A DNA stretch of 7,996 nt from Gemmatimonadota bacterium (GTDB lineage Bacteria > Gemmatimonadota > Gemmatimonadetes > Gemmatimonadales > GWC2-71-9): contig QHVD01000008.1 of the NCBI GenBank assembly GCA_003222235.1, positions 1 to 7,996 on the forward strand, read 5' to 3'. A program made the position numbers and the translations under genes. How positions within the stretch are numbered: position 1 is the first letter of the stretch; each line of letters starts with the position of its first letter. The notes beneath the pieces are model-generated. The model searched no databases. It saw nothing but the letters and a program-made list of their open reading frames with translations, and was not told where the DNA came from. This document shows, in pieces, positions 6,304-7,996 of the stretch.

Positions 6304-6338
6304 TTGCGCAGCGAAACCGCCGCGGTGACCTGACAAGT
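6303..6338 (+). repeat. Inverted partial copy of the tRNA 5' half
   Basis: Read on the plus strand, this stretch resembles the minus-strand tRNA from acceptor to anticodon arm. CTTGCGCAGCGAAAC (6303-6317) matches tRNA CTGGCGTGGCGAAAC at 12 of 15 positions. A shortened D-loop region follows (CGCCGCG), then GTGACCTGACAAGT (6325-6338), identical to the tRNA anticodon-arm sequence at plus-strand 6438-6451. It lies between the tRNA 3' end and the terminator, so the tRNA transcript would contain its complement. The alignment was made by eye. Confidence 0.65.
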
Positions 6339-6394
6339 AGGTGCAGGGTACCGCTTCGCAGCGCGTCCGTCAAGTCCAAGCGCCCGCGCGGCGG

Positions 6395-6478
6395 TGCTGG
6401 CGGCGGGACTCGAACCCGCAAGGGCTTGCGCCCAGTGACTTGTCAGGTCACAGCGTTTACCAGTTTCGCCACGCCAGC
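6395..6478 (-). tRNA. Class II tRNA, leucine-type body with GAC (valine) anticodon
   Basis: All cloverleaf parts are present over 84 bases. The acceptor stem is GCTGGCG/CGCCAGC (7 bp, perfect). The D-arm has the three-pair stem GCG/CGC and CTGGTAA in the loop. The anticodon stem is GTGAC/GTCAC with loop CTGACAA, giving anticodon GAC. The long variable arm is T-GGGC-GCAA-GCCC-TT, the T-arm GCGGG-TTCGAGT-CCCGC, and the discriminator base A73. The long arm, the three-pair D-stem and A73 are leucine-type, but GAC reads valine codons GUC/GUU. CCA is not encoded (ACCG follows the stem). The three bases 5' of the gene (GGT) could pair with the 3' ACC, extending the acceptor helix to 10 bp. Upstream bases 6479-6611 hold no gene; a lone TAAAAT (6561-6556, minus sense) is the only promoter-like hint. 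The product may be a true tRNA or a degenerate/regulatory tRNA-like RNA. Confidence 0.85.
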
Positions 6479-6611
6479 ACCTCACCGATTGCGAACCCTG
6501 GCAATCCCGAAGGCCGAGACGCGCGGCCCGACAAGCGCTACCGTACCGCGGACCGATTTTACAAACCGCGGCTGCGGGTATTGGTATCCGAAAAACGCGG
6601 GTGGGTAACTT

Positions 6612-6651
6612 CTACCGCCCTCTACCGTCTTCTACCGCCCTCTACCGCCCT
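6612..6651 (+). repeat. Four tandem copies of a ten-base unit at the SAM hydrolase stop
   Basis: CTACCGCCCT, CTACCGTCTT, CTACCGCCCT, CTACCGCCCT, back to back. The last base of the array is the first base of the (reverse) stop codon of the SAM hydrolase gene, so the array is the immediate 3' untranslated region of that gene. Confidence 0.88.
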
Positions 6652-7394
6652 CAGACCTTCACCTCCGCCCCCACTCCCGCCCCCAACAGCCGCGCCGCGC
6701 TGCCGTCCCTCACCGCAATCTCCACCGTGCCGCCGCTCCCTACGAAGGCGACGAGCTGCCCCCGCGCCACGTCGCCGAACGTGCGAGCGAGCGGCCCGAT
6801 CTCCGTTCCCGCAACGCTGATGCGCGCGCCGGGCTTGACCAGCGCGCCCGGGATGTTCGAGACGAGGGTCCCGAAGCAGTCCTGGTAGAGCACCTCGCCC
6901 ACGAGCGCGGCGCCGTCGCGGCGCGGTGCGGGGAGCGGCGTGCGCACGGGATCCGTGATCGGGTGGCCGAGGTGGGAGAGCGAGGCGCCGATCGCGAGCT
7001 GGCCCGCTGCGGGAGCGAACACGTCGCGACCGTGGAACGTGGCAGCGGCGCCTGCGGGGATCGGCAGCGAGACGAAGTGCGCGGCCGGGGGCAGCGGCGA
7101 GAGGACGCCGTTGTCGGGGGCGACGAAGAAATGCCCCGCCGCGCCAGCCGCGAGCGCGCGCCGTGCGGTGCCGACCCCCGGATCCACCACGACGAGATGG
7201 ACGGTCCCCTGCGGGAAGCGCTGCCACACCCGCGACAGGATGTACTGCCCCGCCCGGAGGTCGCCGGGAGGCACCTGGTGTGTGATGTCGATCAGCTGGG
7301 CGCCGTGGACCCGCGAGAGCAGCACGCCCTTTACCTCGGCCACGTAGCTGTCCGCCGTGCCGTAGTCGGTGAGGAGGGTTATGAGAGCAGGCAT
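6651..7394 (-). CDS. SAM hydroxide adenosyltransferase (SAM hydrolase, DUF62)
   Basis: Splits S-adenosylmethionine with water or hydroxide into adenosine and methionine; cytosolic, relative of the fluorinase and chlorinase. It has 247 residues. N-terminal domain (about 1-145): LTDYGTADSYV (8-18), IDITH (35-39), VVVDPGVGTARR (68-79), APDNGVLSP (92-100), TFHGRDVFAPAA (119-130). C-terminal barrel: about 165-247, with YQDCFGTLVSNI (170-181). The family's Asp-Arg-His water-activating set is seen as D71, R78 and H121, which favours the hydrolase over the halogenases. ATG 7394 gives the normal start (MPALITLLTDYG), though no clear ribosome site precedes it. It lies downstream of the MATE gene on the same strand across a 123-base heptamer-repeat gap, and 172 bases upstream of the tRNA. 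Its physiological role is not well known for this family. Confidence 0.94.
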   Translation of the reverse strand: MPALITLLTDYGTADSYVAEVKGVLLSRVHGAQLIDITHQVPPGDLRAGQYILSRVWQRFPQGTVHLVVVDPGVGTARRALAAGAAGHFFVAPDNGVLSPLPPAAHFVSLPIPAGAAATFHGRDVFAPAAGQLAIGASLSHLGHPITDPVRTPLPAPRRDGAALVGEVLYQDCFGTLVSNIPGALVKPGARISVAGTEIGPLARTFGDVARGQLVAFVGSGGTVEIAVRDGSAARLLGAGVGAEVKV

Positions 7395-7406
7395 GCTAAC
7401 TAATCA

Positions 7407-7448
7407 GCCGCAAGCCGTAAGGCGTAAGCCGTAAGCCGTAAGCCGCAA
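7407..7448 (+). repeat. Six tandem heptamers (GCCGTAA type) upstream of the SAM hydrolase gene
   Basis: Units in order: GCCGCAA, GCCGTAA, GGCGTAA, GCCGTAA, GCCGTAA, GCCGCAA. They lie 12 bases upstream of the SAM hydrolase ATG (minus strand), so they occupy its 5' untranslated region or the gap after the MATE gene. The outer units can pair with CTTGCGGC at 7489-7496. Confidence 0.9.
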
Positions 7449-7459
7449 GATAGCCCGCT

Positions 7460-7511
7460 TGCGACGTGTGACGTGCGGCGTGCGGCTTCTTGCGGCCTAC
7501 AGCTTGTGGCT
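7460..7511 (+). repeat. Degenerate opposing heptamer array
   Basis: Units TGCGACG, TGTGACG, TGCGGCG, TGCGGCT, then after a three-base break TGCGGCC, TACAGCT, TGTGGCT. They are roughly the reverse complement of the GCCGCAA/GCCGTAA units at 7407-7448. CTTGCGGC (7489-7496) pairs exactly with GCCGCAAG (7407-7414), and CTTGCG (7458-7463) with CGCAAG (7444-7449). The array ends seven bases before the MATE stop codon, so the pair of arrays fills the whole gap. Confidence 0.6.
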
Positions 7512-7517
7512 TCCCTC

Positions 7518-7996
7518 TCATACGACCGCGCGCCGCCACGTGCCCGAGGCCCAGAACAGCGTCATCGCGACCCCCCGGGCGACCGCGGTCACGCTCAGGG
7601 CGATCCAGATCCCCAGCAGGCCCAGCGTCGCGGACCACCACGCCGCGAGCGGCACGCGCAGCACGGTTAGCGACGTGCTTACGACCTGCGGCCAGAAGGT
7701 ATACCCGGCGCCGGCGAGCGCTCCCTCGAGAATGATCTCGAACGTCTGCCCGATCTGAGCGAAGGCGATTACCCGCAGGTACAGGCTCCCGTCCGCGATG
7801 ACCGCGGGGTCGGTGGTGAAGAGCGCGACCAGGCGTTCTGGGATCGCGAGGAACGCGATCGCGGTCGCCGACGTGACGAGGAGGCAGTAGCGCACGGTCA
7901 TCCGCACCGCCTCCCGGGCGCGCCGTTCCTGGCGGGCGCCCAGGTTCTGTCCGACCAGTGCGCTCGCCGAGAGGGCGAAACCCGAGATCGCGATGA
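7518..7996 (-). CDS. MATE-family efflux transporter, C-terminal part (5' end outside the window)
   Basis: Inner-membrane multidrug/toxin antiporter using a Na+ or H+ gradient. About 159 C-terminal residues are visible; the frame stays open to the right edge, so the internal ATG at 7907 is not the start. The first visible part, IAISGFALSASALVGQNLGARQERRAREAVR, is the MATE signature of an ion-path helix followed by the cytoplasmic NLGA loop. Further hydrophobic helices follow: CLLVTSATAIAFLAI, LYLRVIAFAQIGQTFEIILEGALAGAG, VPLAAWWSATLGLLGIWIALSVTAVARG. The stop is at 7518-7520 after a short basic tail (TWRRAVV). It lies upstream of the SAM hydrolase gene on the same strand; no shared function is evident. 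The substrate cannot be predicted. Confidence 0.9.
   Translation of the reverse strand, partial: IAISGFALSASALVGQNLGARQERRAREAVRMTVRYCLLVTSATAIAFLAIPERLVALFTTDPAVIADGSLYLRVIAFAQIGQTFEIILEGALAGAGYTFWPQVVSTSLTVLRVPLAAWWSATLGLLGIWIALSVTAVARGVAMTLFWASGTWRRAVV

Noticed and set aside
6303..6338. Integrase attachment site duplicated from the tRNA
   Set aside because: The copy is inverted and matches the 5' half of the tRNA; att duplications are direct repeats and usually of the 3' part. No integrase is in the window.
6395..6478. tRNA-Ser with anticodon TGA
   Set aside because: TGA would sit one base too early in a seven-base loop with a perfect five-pair stem; the discriminator is A rather than the G typical of serine, and the D-arm is leucine-type.
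7407..7511. Tandem repeats as a CRISPR array
   Set aside because: Units are only seven bases with no spacers, and no cas genes are present.

Overview
The window is bacterial, GC-rich (by eye about two thirds G+C) and dense with genes. Six of the seven gene junctions I examined carry short tandem repeats or hairpins. The gene set (menaquinone/ubiquinone late steps, an ECF sigma factor with a small zinc-finger anti-sigma, a SAM hydrolase, a MATE exporter), the style of gene order and the intergenic heptamer repeats would fit Gemmatimonadota or a similar soil/sediment phylum. That placement is a guess from memory, and no marker gene here settles it.

Layout. 227-964 (+): deoC-like aldolase. 5333-1035 (-): a run of ubiE/menG, ubiD, ubiA, ubiX and a short metallophosphoesterase, read from high to low coordinates. 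The first two junctions overlap by 14 and 17 bases, which suggests translational coupling. A 201-base gap between ubiA and ubiX holds a long perfect-pairing heptamer hairpin. 5296-6226 (+): an ECF sigma factor and its likely anti-sigma factor, divergent from and partly overlapping ubiE, joined by a 13-codon bridging reading frame. 6265-6303: a two-way terminator. 6395-6478 (-): a class II, leucine-type tRNA whose anticodon reads GAC (valine). 6651-7394 (-): SAM hydroxide adenosyltransferase. 7518-7996 (-): the C-terminal part of a MATE transporter that runs off the window.

How the genes work together. UbiX makes prenylated FMN, UbiD uses that cofactor to decarboxylate the quinone precursor, UbiA attaches the polyprenyl tail, and UbiE/MenG methylates the ring. 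The run is therefore a self-contained late quinone block; in futalosine-pathway bacteria the same three families are called MqnM, MqnL and MqnP. The window has no early-pathway gene, so the quinone type is not proven.

Most unusual points. (1) The tRNA has a leucine body with a valine anticodon. (2) The stretch just downstream of it, before the terminator, is an inverted partial copy of the tRNA 5' half, so the precursor transcript would carry a 14-base perfect antisense to its own anticodon arm. (3) A 30-bp stem of heptamer units starts three bases after the ubiA stop, and its two differences between arms are G-U pairs only in the transcribed strand. (4) Tandem repeats of period 7, 9 or 10 sit at nearly every gene end.
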